Assembly: GCF_001028665.1 (NCBI RefSeq)
Contig: NZ_CP011504.1
Location: forward strand, 124,001-188,000
Direction: 5' to 3'
Source of the DNA: Burkholderia pyrrocinia
GTDB taxonomy: Bacteria; Pseudomonadota; Gammaproteobacteria; Burkholderiales; Burkholderiaceae
DNA length: 64,000 nucleotides
A model generated the notes under the pieces. The model searched no databases and was not told where the DNA came from. It saw only the letters and a program-made list of their open reading frames with translations. Shown here piece by piece: positions 1 through 9,395 of the stretch (position 1 is the first letter of the stretch; every line of letters starts with the position of its first letter). The position numbers were made by a program, and so were the translations under genes.

Positions 1-98
1 AGCGTCTTGTCGTAGTCGGGTGCGCCGAGTTCGGCAGTGGTCAGGCCCGCGCCACAGGACGGCGCGGGACGGCGAACGATCGCTTGCGTGAATTGCAT
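1..98 (-). CDS. N-dimethylarginine dimethylaminohydrolase (DDAH) family, N-terminal fragment
   Basis: Only the first 32 or so codons are inside the window; the gene runs off the left edge. The visible N-terminus reads MQFTQAIVRRPAPSCGAGL and continues TTAELGAPDY. This resembles the opening of bacterial dimethylargininase/amidinotransferase-fold proteins, which hydrolyse methylated arginines to citrulline. The start at 98 is chosen because an AAGGAGGA ribosome-binding site lies about five bases upstream. An in-frame ATG seven codons earlier would place that site inside the gene. The catalytic residues are outside the window, so the assignment rests on N-terminal similarity alone. Confidence 0.6.
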   Translation of the reverse strand, partial: MQFTQAIVRRPAPSCGAGLTTAELGAPDYDKT

Positions 99-307
99 CG
101 ACTCCTCCTTGGTCATCGCCACACCCGTGCGGCGCACGGGGCAGCGGCGTTGTGTCCGGACCATTATCGGAAGCCAAATTGCGCAATTCGCGTCGATTTC
201 GGCTGCACCGACAGCCGATTGCGTCGAATTGTGCGCAGCACGCAGCGGATTCGGCAAACGGCCGTCCGCCGTGTCGCGAACGGCCGCGTTCGTATGCGGC
301 GCGCCCG

Positions 308-1558
308 TTACGCGCCGGGCCCGAACCCCATCTGCGAGCGGCCGAGCGCCGTGAGATCGCCCTCCCCGCCACGCCCGTCGAATTCGACCTCGAAATGATC
401 GGCCGGGAAATCGGGCGGGCTCTCGCCGCGCAAGAACGCGGGCAACTGGCGCCGCAGGTACGCGTCGTTCTTCGCGCAGCCGGGTGCGGCCGCGATATAC
501 ATCACGTTGCTGTCGCCGCTGCCGCGATGCGCATCCTCGACCGCATGCACGACGTCGCCGTGCCAGAACACCGCGTCGCCCGGCTCCATGTGCGGGATCG
601 GCACCAGCCCGTCGAGCAGCAGCGCGTGCCATTCGGGCCGGATCGACAGCGCGCGGCCGGGACGTGCGCCGCACAGGTCGTCGTCGGCGACATCGTCCTG
701 CAGCGCGCGCAGCACCACATAGGCCATCGCGTTCGCGACCGGGATCAGTTGCAGCGTGCCGTCGCCGGGCCCCTGTGGCGTCAGCGCGGTCCATCCCTGG
801 AACGTGCGGAACATCGAACACACGGCCGGCGACGGAATCTCCTCGACATCGGGACGGAACGCGGCGTCGAACGGGTCGTAATCGCGCCAGCGGCCGGCCA
901 GCACGTGGCGATAGACCTGGCGGAAGTTCGCGCCGAGCCAGCGTTCGACGGAGCCGCCGTCGACATGCGGCGACAGCCCGAGCGACGTCGCCCCCGGCGG
1001 CCGGCGGCGAATCCGGTCCGCATAGGCGGGCACCTGGTCGGGATCGAAATGCGTGCGCGCGCCGTCCGCATGCCGCCACAGGCGGTTCAGGAACACGCGC
1101 GCCTGCGTGAGCGCCGGCGACTGGCGCGCGGCCACCTGCGGCTTCGACCAGTAGACGCCGTAGATCTGCGGCTTGCCCGACGCGAGGTTGCCGAAATAGC
1201 GATCCTCGGCACGCGCATGCAGCCGGTCGGTGAAACGGTTCGAATCCAGATACGCGCCGATCTCGTCGTTCCAGTCGCGCGCCTGCTGCGCATCGAACAC
1301 GCCGCGAATCACGACCGCGCCATGCGTGCGGATCGCGGCAATCGAATGCGGATCGACGGTGCCGCCCGCGATATCCGCGAACGGCACCACCGGAATCACG
1401 TCGCGGCCATGCGCATGCGCGCGGCGGATCGCGTCGACCTGCCGCGCGATGTCGCCTTCCAGTTCGCGGAACGTGGCCGCGTAACCGGGCAGGTCGGCGC
1501 GCAACGCCTGTTTCGCCGCTCGAATTGCGGCCGGCAGATCGTCAATCATCAGTTGCAT
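308..1558 (-). CDS. DUF1479 family protein (YbiU-like putative Fe/2-oxoglutarate oxygenase)
   Basis: A 416-residue protein of the DUF1479 family, the group that contains E. coli YbiU. The family has a double-stranded beta-helix fold related to non-haem iron dioxygenases. Typical features are visible: a central SLGLSPHVDGGSVERW stretch, where an His-x-Asp metal-binding pair is expected, and a distal GDAVFWHGDVVHAVED segment carrying a candidate third histidine. Length is normal for the family. The gene stands alone, about 110 bp from the VOC gene downstream of its promoter side, and no operon partner is evident. The family assignment is firm; the substrate is unknown. Confidence 0.85.
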   Translation of the reverse strand: MQLMIDDLPAAIRAAKQALRADLPGYAATFRELEGDIARQVDAIRRAHAHGRDVIPVVPFADIAGGTVDPHSIAAIRTHGAVVIRGVFDAQQARDWNDEIGAYLDSNRFTDRLHARAEDRYFGNLASGKPQIYGVYWSKPQVAARQSPALTQARVFLNRLWRHADGARTHFDPDQVPAYADRIRRRPPGATSLGLSPHVDGGSVERWLGANFRQVYRHVLAGRWRDYDPFDAAFRPDVEEIPSPAVCSMFRTFQGWTALTPQGPGDGTLQLIPVANAMAYVVLRALQDDVADDDLCGARPGRALSIRPEWHALLLDGLVPIPHMEPGDAVFWHGDVVHAVEDAHRGSGDSNVMYIAAAPGCAKNDAYLRRQLPAFLRGESPPDFPADHFEVEFDGRGGEGDLTALGRSQMGFGPGA

Positions 1559-1668
1559 CGTGGTCTCCTCGCTGAAACGTGTCGTGATGTGCTGTCAGCG
1601 TACGGCCGGCGCACGACCGTCATCACCGCTATCCGGCCAACTATCGATACAATCCCGACAACCGTACC

Positions 1669-2058
1669 TTACTCGTGGCGATGGCAGACCACGCAGAGCT
1701 TGTTGCCGTCCGGGTCGCGGAAATAGGCGCCGTAGTAGTCGGTGTGGTAATGCGGCCGCAGGCCCGGCGGCCCTTCGCAGGTGCCGCCATGCCGCAGCGC
1801 GAGCGCGTGGCAGCGGTCGACGTGCGCGCGCGTCGGCGCGTTGAACGCGATCGTATGGCCATTGCCCGGTTCGGGTGCGCGGCCGTCGAGCGGCTGGCCG
1901 AAGAAGAACAGCGGCCGGTCGGCGTCGGCCGGCATCCAGCCGGACCAGCCGTCCGGCTCGCGGAACTTCAGGCGCAACCCGAGTTCCGCGAACAGCGGCG
2001 CATAGAAATCGTAGGCGCGCGTCGTATCGCTGACGCCCACGCAAACATGTGAAAACAT
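1669..2058 (-). CDS. VOC (glyoxalase/bleomycin resistance/dioxygenase) family protein
   Basis: A 129-residue single-module vicinal-oxygen-chelate protein. It starts MFSHVCVGVSDTTRAYDFY, the usual beta-alpha-beta opening, and ends with the diagnostic YYGAYFRDPDGNKLCVVCH motif, whose late strand normally carries a metal-ligand Glu. Here the region reads DPDGNKL followed by a cysteine/histidine-rich tail, so the metal site may be altered. It is divergent from the AraC regulator with only 71 bp between the two start codons, so regulation by that AraC protein is plausible but not shown. Substrate unknown. Confidence 0.85.
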   Translation of the reverse strand: MFSHVCVGVSDTTRAYDFYAPLFAELGLRLKFREPDGWSGWMPADADRPLFFFGQPLDGRAPEPGNGHTIAFNAPTRAHVDRCHALALRHGGTCEGPPGLRPHYHTDYYGAYFRDPDGNKLCVVCHRHE

Positions 2059-2129
2059 GGCATCGCTCCGTGGTGACGATCGCTCACGATCATGCCACGG
2101 CGCGCAGCCCGCCCCACCCGGAGGCCGCG

Positions 2130-3095
2130 ATGAAACCGCAGTACGAACACGTGACGTTCGCTCCCGGCTGTTCGATCCGCGTGTACCACCGCCAGCTCGC
2201 GCGCATCCCGTTCGAATGGCACCGCCATCCCGAATACGAGCTGACGCTGACGCTCAACAGCCGCGGCCAGCGCTTCATCGGCGATCACGTCGCGCGCTAT
2301 GCGGACGACGACCTGGTGCTCGTGCCGCCCAACCTGCCGCATACCTGGTCGTCGAATGCACGCATCGATCACGATGCGCCCGAGGTCGCGCTCGTCGTCT
2401 GGTTCGACGGCGACTGGGTGCGGCGGCTCGCCGACTGCTGCCCCGAATACGCGCCGCTGCGCTCGCTGCTGCGGCGCGCGGCGCCGGGCCTGCGCTTCGA
2501 CACCGACACGGCCCGCGCGATGCGTGCACGGCTGCCGCAGTTGCTCGATCCGGCTCCGCGCGTACGACTCGCGGCCGCACTCGACACGCTCGCCGATCTC
2601 GCGGAAGCCGGCGGCGAGCCGCTCGCCACCGCGCACGCGTACGACCGGCCCGACGGCACGACACCGCGCGCCGACGTGGCCGCGCCGGAAGCCGAGCGCC
2701 TCGATCGCGTGCTCGACGCGATCGACCGGTGCTTCCACGAACCGCTGCGCATCGATGCCCTCGCGGCTGCCGCGCATATGTCCGAGCGCACGCTGCAGCG
2801 CCTGTTCGTCCGGCATCTCGGCGAAAGCGTCGGCCGCCATGTGCAGCGGCTGCGGCTCGCGCACGCGTGCCGTCATCTCGTCGGCACCGACTGGCCGATC
2901 GCGACGGTGGCTGCGCGCTGCGGCATTCCGAATGCCGCGAACTTCAACCGCCAGTTCCTCGCCGCGCGCGGGATGACCCCGGGCGCATACCGGCAGTTCT
3001 TCCTGCAGCACGGCCACGCCCCCGACGAAAACGCACCGGCACTCGACACACGGCCGCCGTCGCTGGAGCACCGCGCAAATCCGGCCCGCAAATGA
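2130..3095 (+). CDS. AraC family transcriptional regulator
   Basis: A 321-residue regulator with an N-terminal cupin-like sensor domain (residues about 1-110, with FEWHRHPEYELTL typical of the family) and a C-terminal double helix-turn-helix domain. In the C-terminal domain LAAAAHMSERTLQRLFVRH forms the first motif and IATVAARCGIPNAANFNRQF the second. The start at 2130 is supported by GGAGG at 2120-2124; a longer open frame exists upstream but lacks such a site. It is divergent from the VOC gene and convergent with gltA, sharing a hairpin with it at 3098-3128. The inducer is not predictable. Confidence 0.88.
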   Translation: MKPQYEHVTFAPGCSIRVYHRQLARIPFEWHRHPEYELTLTLNSRGQRFIGDHVARYADDDLVLVPPNLPHTWSSNARIDHDAPEVALVVWFDGDWVRRLADCCPEYAPLRSLLRRAAPGLRFDTDTARAMRARLPQLLDPAPRVRLAAALDTLADLAEAGGEPLATAHAYDRPDGTTPRADVAAPEAERLDRVLDAIDRCFHEPLRIDALAAAAHMSERTLQRLFVRHLGESVGRHVQRLRLAHACRHLVGTDWPIATVAARCGIPNAANFNRQFLAARGMTPGAYRQFFLQHGHAPDENAPALDTRPPSLEHRANPARK

Positions 3096-3097
3096 AA

Positions 3098-3128
3098 ACA
3101 CCCCGGCGGGATAAACCCACCGGGGTGT
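3098..3128 (-). terminator. Intrinsic terminator of gltA (shared hairpin with the convergent AraC gene)
   Basis: The arms are 3098-3110 (ACACCCCGGCGGG) and 3116-3128 (CCCACCGGGGTGT), with a five-base loop and one mismatch. Read on the minus strand the stem is followed by TTTT, so it mainly serves the gltA operon. It begins three bases after the AraC stop codon. Confidence 0.75.
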
Positions 3129-3185
3129 CGTGGCGTTGCGATTGCCCGACGCGAGCGGCCTGCCGGCCGTCGCGCCGCGCACGAC

Positions 3186-4487
3186 TTAACGTGCGTCGAT
3201 CGACTTCGCTTCGCGCGGCGTATCGCCGATGAACAGCTGGCGCGGACGGCCGATCTTCTGCTCGGGATCGCCAATCATTTCGTTCCACTGTGCGATCCAG
3301 CCGACCGTACGTGCCATCGCGAAGATACACGTGAACATCGACGTCGGGATGCCCAGCGCGCGCTGGACGATGCCCGAGTAGAAGTCGACGTTCGGGTACA
3401 GCTTGCGCGACACGAAGTATTCGTCTTCCAGCGCGATCTTCTCGAGCTGCATCGCGAGCTTGAACAGCGGGTCGTCGTGCAGGCCCAGTTCGTTCAGCAC
3501 TTCGTAGCACGTCTCGCGCATCAGCTTCGCACGCGGGTCGTAGTTCTTGTACACGCGGTGACCGAAGCCCATCAGCTTCACGCCCGAATTCTTGTCCTTC
3601 ACCTGCTTGATGAATTCGGGGATGTTGTCCGGCGAACCGATCTGCTCGAGCATGTTCAGCGCGGCTTCGTTCGCACCACCGTGCGCCGGGCCCCACAGAC
3701 AGGCGATACCGGCCGCGATACATGCGAACGGGTTCGCGCCCGACGAACCGGCCAGGCGGACCGTCGACGTCGATGCGTTCTGCTCGTGGTCGGCGTGCAG
3801 GATCAGGATGCGGTCGAGTGCGCGGACGAGCACGTCGTTGACCTTGTACTCTTCGCACGGGTTCGAGAACATCATGTGCATGAAGTTCGCGCTGTACGAC
3901 AGCGAGTTCTTCGGATACACGAACGGCTGGCCGATGCTGTACTTGTACGCCATCGCGACGAGCGTCGGCAGCTTCGCGATCATGCGGATCGCCGACACTT
4001 CGCGGTGACGCGGGTCGTTGATGTCGAGCGAGTCGTGGTAGAACGCGGACAGCGCGCCGACCGCGGCGACCAGGATCGCCATCGGGTGCGCGTCGCGGCG
4101 GAAGCCACGGAAGAAGAAGTGCATCTGCTCGTGCACCATCGTGTGCTTCGTGACGGTGTCGACGAATTCCTTCTTCTGCGCTGCGTTCGGCAGCTCGCCC
4201 TTCAGCAGCAGGTAGCAGCTTTCGAGGAAGTCCGCATTTTGCGCGAGGTTGTCGATCGGGTAGCCGCGGTACAGCAGCTCGCCCTTGTCGCCGTCGATGT
4301 ACGTGATCGCCGAATTACAAGCTGCCGTCGACATGAAGCCCGGGTCGTACGTGAACTTGCCGGTCTGGCCGTACAGCTTGCGGATGTCGATCACGTCCGG
4401 GCCCATCGTGCCCTTGTAGATCGGCAGTTCGACGCTCGGCGAGTTGTCGCTGAACGATAGCGTGGCTTTAACATCAGACGGAGTCAT
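3186..4487 (-). CDS. gltA: Citrate synthase (type II)
   Basis: A 433-residue hexameric-type citrate synthase condensing acetyl-CoA and oxaloacetate. The catalytic triad is readable: His269 in [10 protein letters not shown], His310 in [15 protein letters not shown], and Asp368 in [20 protein letters not shown] is present near residue 231. N-terminal residues 1-60 match the extra beta-domain of Gram-negative, NADH-sensitive enzymes. The start has GAGGA just upstream. It is the last gene of the minus-strand sdhCDAB-sdhE-gltA unit, 53 bp after sdhE, and ends at a clear terminator. Confidence 0.97.
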   Translation of the reverse strand: MTPSDVKATLSFSDNSPSVELPIYKGTMGPDVIDIRKLYGQTGKFTYDPGFMSTAACNSAITYIDGDKGELLYRGYPIDNLAQNADFLESCYLLLKGELPNAAQKKEFVDTVTKHTMVHEQMHFFFRGFRRDAHPMAILVAAVGALSAFYHDSLDINDPRHREVSAIRMIAKLPTLVAMAYKYSIGQPFVYPKNSLSYSANFMHMMFSNPCEEYKVNDVLVRALDRILILHADHEQNASTSTVRLAGSSGANPFACIAAGIACLWGPAHGGANEAALNMLEQIGSPDNIPEFIKQVKDKNSGVKLMGFGHRVYKNYDPRAKLMRETCYEVLNELGLHDDPLFKLAMQLEKIALEDEYFVSRKLYPNVDFYSGIVQRALGIPTSMFTCIFAMARTVGWIAQWNEMIGDPEQKIGRPRQLFIGDTPREAKSIDAR

Positions 4488-4540
4488 GGCACATCCTCAA
4501 TCGAAATAAAGAAACGGGATTCGATAACGGGCGTAACGCG

Positions 4541-4813
4541 TTACACGTTGCGCAGCATCTCCAACAGCCGGTGAATCTCCGGGCTGTCTAGGTCGCCCTC
4601 TGGTTCCTTGCGCGCGAGGAGCAAGTCCATCAGGTCGTTGTCGCTCAGATCGAGCAGGCGCGACAACGCGCCTACGTCTGCATCGGTGAGGTCATGCTCG
4701 TATCTGCCGAAGAAACGCTCGAAGATGATGTCGTTTTCCAGCAGACCCCGCCGCGCGCGCCAGCGAAGGCGCGCGCGGCGGTGCGGGTCGGATTGATGCG
4801 AATCGTCGCTCAT
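4541..4813 (-). CDS. sdhE: FAD assembly factor SdhE
   Basis: A 90-residue protein of the SdhE/YgfY (DUF339) family, which promotes covalent attachment of FAD to SdhA. The signature RGLLENDIIFERFF, containing the RGxxE motif, is at residues 19-32. Length is normal. It starts seven bases after sdhB and precedes gltA, so assembly factor and enzyme are co-transcribed. The function follows from the family and the neighbourhood. Confidence 0.93.
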   Translation of the reverse strand: MSDDSHQSDPHRRARLRWRARRGLLENDIIFERFFGRYEHDLTDADVGALSRLLDLSDNDLMDLLLARKEPEGDLDSPEIHRLLEMLRNV

Positions 4814-4820
4814 TGCAACC

Positions 4821-5522
4821 TTAAACCGCGCGGCGAACCATCAGTTCCTTGATCTTGCCGATCGCCTTCGTCGGGTTCAGGCCCTTCGGGCAGACATCGA
4901 CGCAGTTCATGATCGTGTGGCAACGGAACAGACGGTACGGATCTTCCAGGTTGTCGAGACGTTCGCCGGTGGCCGTGTCGCGGCTGTCCGCGATGAAGCG
5001 GTAAGCCTGCAGCAGGCCGGCCGGGCCGACGAACTTGTCCGGGTTCCACCAGAAGCTCGGGCACGACGTCGAGCAGCTCGCGCACAGAATGCACTCGTAC
5101 ACGCCGTCGAGCTCGTCGCGCTCTTCCGGCGACTGGAGGCGTTCCTTCTCCGGCGGCGGCGCGTCGTTGATCAGGTACGGCTTGATCGAGTGGTACTGGT
5201 TGAAGAAGTGCGTCATGTCGACGATCAGGTCGCGCACGACGGGCAGGCCCGGCAGCGGACGCAGCACGATCTTCTGCGGCAGGTCGTTCAGGTTCGTCAG
5301 GCACGCGAGACCGTTCTTGCCGTTGATGTTCATCGCGTCCGAACCGCACACGCCTTCGCGGCACGAACGGCGGAACGACAGCGTTTCGTCGAGTGCCTTC
5401 AGCTTGACCAGTGCGTCGAGCAGCATGCGCTCGTGCTGGATCTCGAGCTCATACGTCTGCATGCGCGGCGCTGCGTCCTTGTCCGGATCGTAGCGGTAGA
5501 CTTCAAAAATGCGTTTTGCCAT
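4821..5522 (-). CDS. sdhB: Succinate dehydrogenase iron-sulfur subunit
   Basis: A 233-residue SdhB that carries electrons from SdhA to the membrane anchor. All three cluster motifs are visible: the 2Fe-2S cysteines in [11 protein letters not shown] followed by a later GLAC, then [12 protein letters not shown], and [14 protein letters not shown] for the 4Fe-4S and 3Fe-4S centres. It lies 21 bp downstream of sdhA and 7 bp upstream of sdhE. Nothing unusual. Confidence 0.97.
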   Translation of the reverse strand: MAKRIFEVYRYDPDKDAAPRMQTYELEIQHERMLLDALVKLKALDETLSFRRSCREGVCGSDAMNINGKNGLACLTNLNDLPQKIVLRPLPGLPVVRDLIVDMTHFFNQYHSIKPYLINDAPPPEKERLQSPEERDELDGVYECILCASCSTSCPSFWWNPDKFVGPAGLLQAYRFIADSRDTATGERLDNLEDPYRLFRCHTIMNCVDVCPKGLNPTKAIGKIKELMVRRAV

Positions 5523-5543
5523 TTCGGATTCCTTTGACTCGGC

Positions 5544-7319
5544 TTAGAACGTGCGCGGCTTCGGCGGCACGGATTCGACCGTCAGCGGCTTCATTTGAAC
5601 CGGCTTGTAGTCGAGGCGATCGCCTTCGCTGTACCACAGCGTGTGGCGCAGCCAGTTCTCGTCGTCGCGGTGTTCGTAGTCGCTGTGTGCGTGCGCGCCA
5701 CGGCTTTCCTTGCGCGCTTCCGCCGACACCATCGTCGCGCGGGCGACTTCGATCAGGTTCTCCAGCTCGAGCGCTTCGACGCGCGCGGTGTTGAACACCT
5801 TCGACTTGTCCTTCAGGTGGATGTTTTCCACGCGTGCCGCCAGGCCGGCCATCTGGTCGACGCCTTCCTTCAGCAGCGCCGACGTGCGGAACACGCCTGC
5901 GTGCTTCTGCATCGTCGCGCGGATGTCGTTCGCGACGTCCTGCGTGTATTCGCCCGACGACGATTTGTCGAGCTTGTTCAGGCGCGCCAGCGAGTACTCG
6001 CCTGCATCGGCCGGCAGCGGCTTGTGTTCCTTCTGGCTCTTCACGTGCTCGACGATGTGGTTGCCGGCCGCACGGCCGAACACCACGAGGTCCAGCAGCG
6101 AGTTCGTGCCGAGGCGGTTCGCGCCGTGCACGGACACGCACGAGCATTCGCCCACTGCGTAGAAGCCGTTGACCGGTTCCTTGTGATCGCGCGACGTGCC
6201 GACGACCTGACCGTGGATGTTGGTCGGGATGCCGCCCATCTGGTAGTGGATCGTCGGGACGACCGGGATCGGTTCCTTGATCGCATCGACGTTCGCGAAC
6301 TTCAGCGCGATTTCGCGGATCGACGGCAGACGCTTCATGATCGTCTCGGCGCCGATGTGCGACAGGTCGAGCAGCACGTGATCCTTGTTCGGACCGACGC
6401 CGCGGCCTTCCTTGATTTCCTGGTCCATCGAGCGCGACACGAAGTCACGCGGCGCCAGATCCTTCAGCGTCGGTGCATAGCGCTCCATGAAGCGCTCGCC
6501 GTTCGCGTTGCGCAGGATGCCGCCTTCGCCGCGCACGCCTTCGGTGATCAGCACGCCCGCGCCGGCCACGCCGGTCGGGTGGAACTGCCAGAACTCCATG
6601 TCCTGCAGCGCGATGCCCGAACGCGCGGCCATGCCGAGGCCGTCGCCGGTGTTGATGAACGCGTTGGTCGATGCCGCGAAGATCCGGCCTGCGCCGCCCG
6701 TCGCGAACAGCGTCGTCTTGCCTTCCATGATGTAGACGTCACCCGTCTCCATCTCGAGGGCCGTCACGCCGAGCACGTCGCCGTCCGCGTCGCGGATCAG
6801 GTCGAGCGCCATCCATTCGACGAAGAACTGCGTCTTCGCTTCGACGTTCTGCTGGTACAGCGTGTGCAGCAGCGCGTGACCGGTACGATCGGCGGCCGCG
6901 CACGCGCGCTGGACCGGCTTCTCGCCGTAGTTCGCGGTGTGGCCGCCGAACGGGCGCTGGTAGATCGTGCCGTCCGCGTTGCGGTCGAACGGCATGCCGA
7001 AGTGCTCGAGTTCGTACACGACGTTCGGCGCTTCACGGCACATGAACTCGATCGCGTCCTGGTCGCCGAGCCAGTCGGAGCCCTTGATCGTGTCGTAGAA
7101 GTGGAAGTGCCAGTTGTCTTCGCTCATGTTGCCGAGCGACGCGCCGATGCCGCCCTGCGCGGCCACCGTGTGCGAACGCGTCGGGAACACCTTCGACAGC
7201 ACGCCGACCGACAGGCCCGCGCGCGACAGTTGCAGCGCTGCGCGCAAGCCGGAGCCGCCCGCGCCGACGATCACGACGTCGAACTTGCGACGCGGGAGGG
7301 AAGTTTTGATTGCAGCCAT
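5544..7319 (-). CDS. sdhA: Succinate dehydrogenase flavoprotein subunit
   Basis: A 591-residue flavoprotein oxidising succinate to fumarate. The dinucleotide-binding motif [14 protein letters not shown] starts near residue 16. The FAD-linking histidine is His50 in [11 protein letters not shown]. The substrate-site segments [15 protein letters not shown] and [18 protein letters not shown] are present. It sits three bases after sdhD, so translational coupling is likely. It needs SdhE, encoded in the same operon, for flavinylation. Confidence 0.97.
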   Translation of the reverse strand: MAAIKTSLPRRKFDVVIVGAGGSGLRAALQLSRAGLSVGVLSKVFPTRSHTVAAQGGIGASLGNMSEDNWHFHFYDTIKGSDWLGDQDAIEFMCREAPNVVYELEHFGMPFDRNADGTIYQRPFGGHTANYGEKPVQRACAAADRTGHALLHTLYQQNVEAKTQFFVEWMALDLIRDADGDVLGVTALEMETGDVYIMEGKTTLFATGGAGRIFAASTNAFINTGDGLGMAARSGIALQDMEFWQFHPTGVAGAGVLITEGVRGEGGILRNANGERFMERYAPTLKDLAPRDFVSRSMDQEIKEGRGVGPNKDHVLLDLSHIGAETIMKRLPSIREIALKFANVDAIKEPIPVVPTIHYQMGGIPTNIHGQVVGTSRDHKEPVNGFYAVGECSCVSVHGANRLGTNSLLDLVVFGRAAGNHIVEHVKSQKEHKPLPADAGEYSLARLNKLDKSSSGEYTQDVANDIRATMQKHAGVFRTSALLKEGVDQMAGLAARVENIHLKDKSKVFNTARVEALELENLIEVARATMVSAEARKESRGAHAHSDYEHRDDENWLRHTLWYSEGDRLDYKPVQMKPLTVESVPPKPRTF

Positions 7320-7322
7320 TCT

Positions 7323-7691
7323 TTACACTCTCCAGAGAATCTGCGCGGCGTAGCCCGCACATGCGAGCAGCCAGACGATGGTCAGCGATTGCAGCAGCAG
7401 GCGCACACCGACGGGCTTCACGTAATCCATCCAGATGTCGCGCACGCCGACCCACGCGTGGTAGAAGAGGGAAAGCAGCATCACGAAGGTCGCGAGCTTC
7501 ATCCATTGCGCGGAGAAGATCGACGCCCAGCCTTCGTACGAGAAGTCGTGCGCGCCGAAGAACAGGACGAGCAGGATGACCGTGTAGACCGCCATGATCG
7601 TGGCGGTGATCCGCTGCGCGAGCCAGTCGCGCAGGCCGTAGTGCGCGCCGACGACGAGGCGCTTCGAGCCGATTCGGTTATTGGCTGCCAT
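7323..7691 (-). CDS. sdhD: Succinate dehydrogenase membrane anchor subunit SdhD
   Basis: A 122-residue membrane anchor with three predicted transmembrane helices (about 28-48, 66-86 and 98-118). The segment YHAWVGVRDIWMDYVKP carries the haem/quinone-site histidine and arginine typical of SdhD. It lies four bases after sdhC and three before sdhA. Confidence 0.94.
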   Translation of the reverse strand: MAANNRIGSKRLVVGAHYGLRDWLAQRITATIMAVYTVILLVLFFGAHDFSYEGWASIFSAQWMKLATFVMLLSLFYHAWVGVRDIWMDYVKPVGVRLLLQSLTIVWLLACAGYAAQILWRV

Positions 7692-7695
7692 TTTC

Positions 7696-8112
7696 TTAGA
7701 ATGCTCCGAACAGTTTGAGTGCCATGGCGATCGTCAGCGCGATCGAGACGACAAAGACGACGACTGCCGTCCGCTTGCCGCTTTCCTTCGTGACGGCGTC
7801 GTGGTTGACGTCCATCAGCAGGTGGCGAATGCCGGCGCAGAAATGGTGGAAGAAGGCCCAGGACAACGCGAGGACGATCAGCTTGACGACGATGTTGGAG
7901 AGGAAGGCCTTGAAGACTTCGAAGCTGAGCTCGGACGTCAGGCTCTGGTCGAAGAGGAACAGCAGGAAAGGCAGGAACAAGAACAGCAGCGCGCCGCTGA
8001 CTCGATGGAGGATCGACAAAGTCGCTGCCAGCGGCATGCGATATTTCATCGTGATATCGCTGAATCCGATGTTCCGGTATTCCGGCCTCGGTTTTCTTAC
8101 TGCATCAGTCAT
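7696..8112 (-). CDS. sdhC: Succinate dehydrogenase cytochrome b556 subunit SdhC
   Basis: A 138-residue cytochrome subunit with three transmembrane helices. The signature ILHRVSGALLF (ubiquinone-site region) and HHFCAGIRHLLMD (haem-ligand histidine region) are both present. It is the first gene of the operon, so the operon promoter must lie in the 170 bp between it and the GntR gene. Confidence 0.94.
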   Translation of the reverse strand: MTDAVRKPRPEYRNIGFSDITMKYRMPLAATLSILHRVSGALLFLFLPFLLFLFDQSLTSELSFEVFKAFLSNIVVKLIVLALSWAFFHHFCAGIRHLLMDVNHDAVTKESGKRTAVVVFVVSIALTIAMALKLFGAF

Positions 8113-8147
8113 GCTAGACCCCTACTATGTTGTCACACTAATCCGCG

Positions 8148-8153
8148 ATTTTA
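8148..8153 (-). promoter_or_regulatory. Possible -10 element of the sdhCDAB-sdhE-gltA promoter
   Basis: On the minus strand TAAAAT lies about 36 bp upstream of the sdhC start within the only AT-rich part of the intergenic region. No good -35 hexamer sits 17 bp further upstream, so this is a weak call; an activator or a different start point is equally possible. Confidence 0.3.
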
Positions 8154-8282
8154 GCGCCTTTTTATATCGCGCTGCAGCGAAAGTCTGCTCTGGATAGTTG
8201 CGCGAACACGAACAAAGGCGGCCCGAAACGTGCTTCGCGAGCGTGGGGAACGCGAACGCACTCGGCCTGAACCGAACCGTCG

Positions 8283-9098
8283 TCAGCTCAAGTCATTCTG
8301 ATAGTAGTACCCGGTTGTGACATACCAGCCGCGACGCACTTCCACCGGCCGGTCTCCGTATGTATAGGACACGCGCTCGACCGACAGCAACGGAAAACCC
8401 GCAGGCACGTGCAGCAGGTCGGCCACCGCCGGCTCCGCCGCGACCGCGCGGATCTTCTCCGTCGCGCGGATCATCCGCGTGCCGAACTCCGTCTCGAACA
8501 TCGCGTAGAGCGGCCCCTTGTACTCGCTCAGCCGCTCGAACGTGAGCCCGCGGAACATCGCGCCCGGCAGCCAGATCTCGTCGAGCACCGTCGCTTCGTT
8601 CTCGAACTCCAGCAGTCGGCGCACCTGCACGACGGGATCGGCCGGCTTCAGGTCGAGCTGCCGCGCGATCTCGGCCGGCGCGCGCAGGCGCCGGCATTCG
8701 AGCAGGCGGCTCACGTGCGGATGCTCGGCACCGTCGTCGGCAAGCAGCCGCAGGAAGCGGAACTGCGCGCGATCCTCATTGTGCGTTGCAACAAACGTGC
8801 CCTTGCCCTGCCGCCGGACCACGAGGTTCTCGGCGGCCAGTTCGTCGATCGCCTTGCGAACGGTGCCCTGGCTGACCTTGTAACGGGCCGCGAGCTCCAC
8901 TTCGCTCGGAATGATCTCGCCCGGCTTCCATTCGCCGGTTTCGAGACTTTGCGTGATCAATGACTTAATCTGCTGGTATAACGGGCTGAACGTCGGCGAC
9001 GGAGACGCCGCAGGCGAAGGTGCGGGATCGCTCGCGCCCGGCTGCCCTGGGCCGCCTGCGCCGGTCTGATTCGCGGTATTCGCCTGGTTCGATGTCAT
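8283..9098 (-). CDS. GntR/HutC family regulator with UTRA domain (TCA-cluster regulator)
   Basis: A 271-residue regulator. Residues about 40-110 form the winged helix of GntR proteins (PLYQQIKSLITQSLETGEW, then SQGTVRKAIDELAAENLVVRRQGKGTFV). Residues about 125-265 match the UTRA ligand-sensing domain of the HutC subfamily. The start MTSNQ at 9098 is the usual one for such proteins; ATG at 9107 is in frame and possible. The N-terminal 35 residues are a low-complexity Gly/Pro/Ser linker. Its place between sdhC and divergent mdh, with a perfect palindrome upstream, suggests it controls these operons. The ligand is unknown. Confidence 0.88.
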   Translation of the reverse strand: MTSNQANTANQTGAGGPGQPGASDPAPSPAASPSPTFSPLYQQIKSLITQSLETGEWKPGEIIPSEVELAARYKVSQGTVRKAIDELAAENLVVRRQGKGTFVATHNEDRAQFRFLRLLADDGAEHPHVSRLLECRRLRAPAEIARQLDLKPADPVVQVRRLLEFENEATVLDEIWLPGAMFRGLTFERLSEYKGPLYAMFETEFGTRMIRATEKIRAVAAEPAVADLLHVPAGFPLLSVERVSYTYGDRPVEVRRGWYVTTGYYYQNDLS

Positions 9099-9155
9099 GG
9101 CGCGCATTTCATCACAAACCGCACTTTTTCGTCCACTCAATTTCCGCAAAACATC

Positions 9156-9171
9156 TGTCTTATATAAGACA
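9156..9171. promoter_or_regulatory. 16-bp perfect palindrome, candidate GntR operator
   Basis: TGTCTTATATAAGACA reads the same on both strands and lies between the divergent gntR and mdh genes. It is 12 bp upstream of the mdh -35 box and contains TATATA, which could serve as the gntR -10 element. Its position fits autoregulation together with control of mdh. Binding is inferred. Confidence 0.65.
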
Positions 9172-9182
9172 TATGATACCGT

Positions 9183-9211
9183 TTGACATTGCGCGAGACG
9201 GCTCCTACACT
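9183..9211 (+). promoter_or_regulatory. Sigma-70 type promoter of mdh
   Basis: TTGACA at 9183-9188, a 17-bp spacer and TACACT at 9206-9211 make a near-consensus housekeeping promoter. It predicts a transcript start near 9218 and an mdh leader of about 178 nt. Confidence 0.7.
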
Positions 9212-9395
9212 CCCGGTCGAGCAAGGGTTCGCGGGTGCAAGAGCGCGTCCCCGGCTACGTGCCACGGCCGTCTCCAGGTTCACCGCGTCTGCCATCGCGA
9301 GTCCTCCGCCCTGCTTCAATGCAACGTTACGCACAACGCGCATAGAATGGCGTTTTCGCTAGCGTCCAACGCTTCACCCGTCCTGGAGATTTTCA

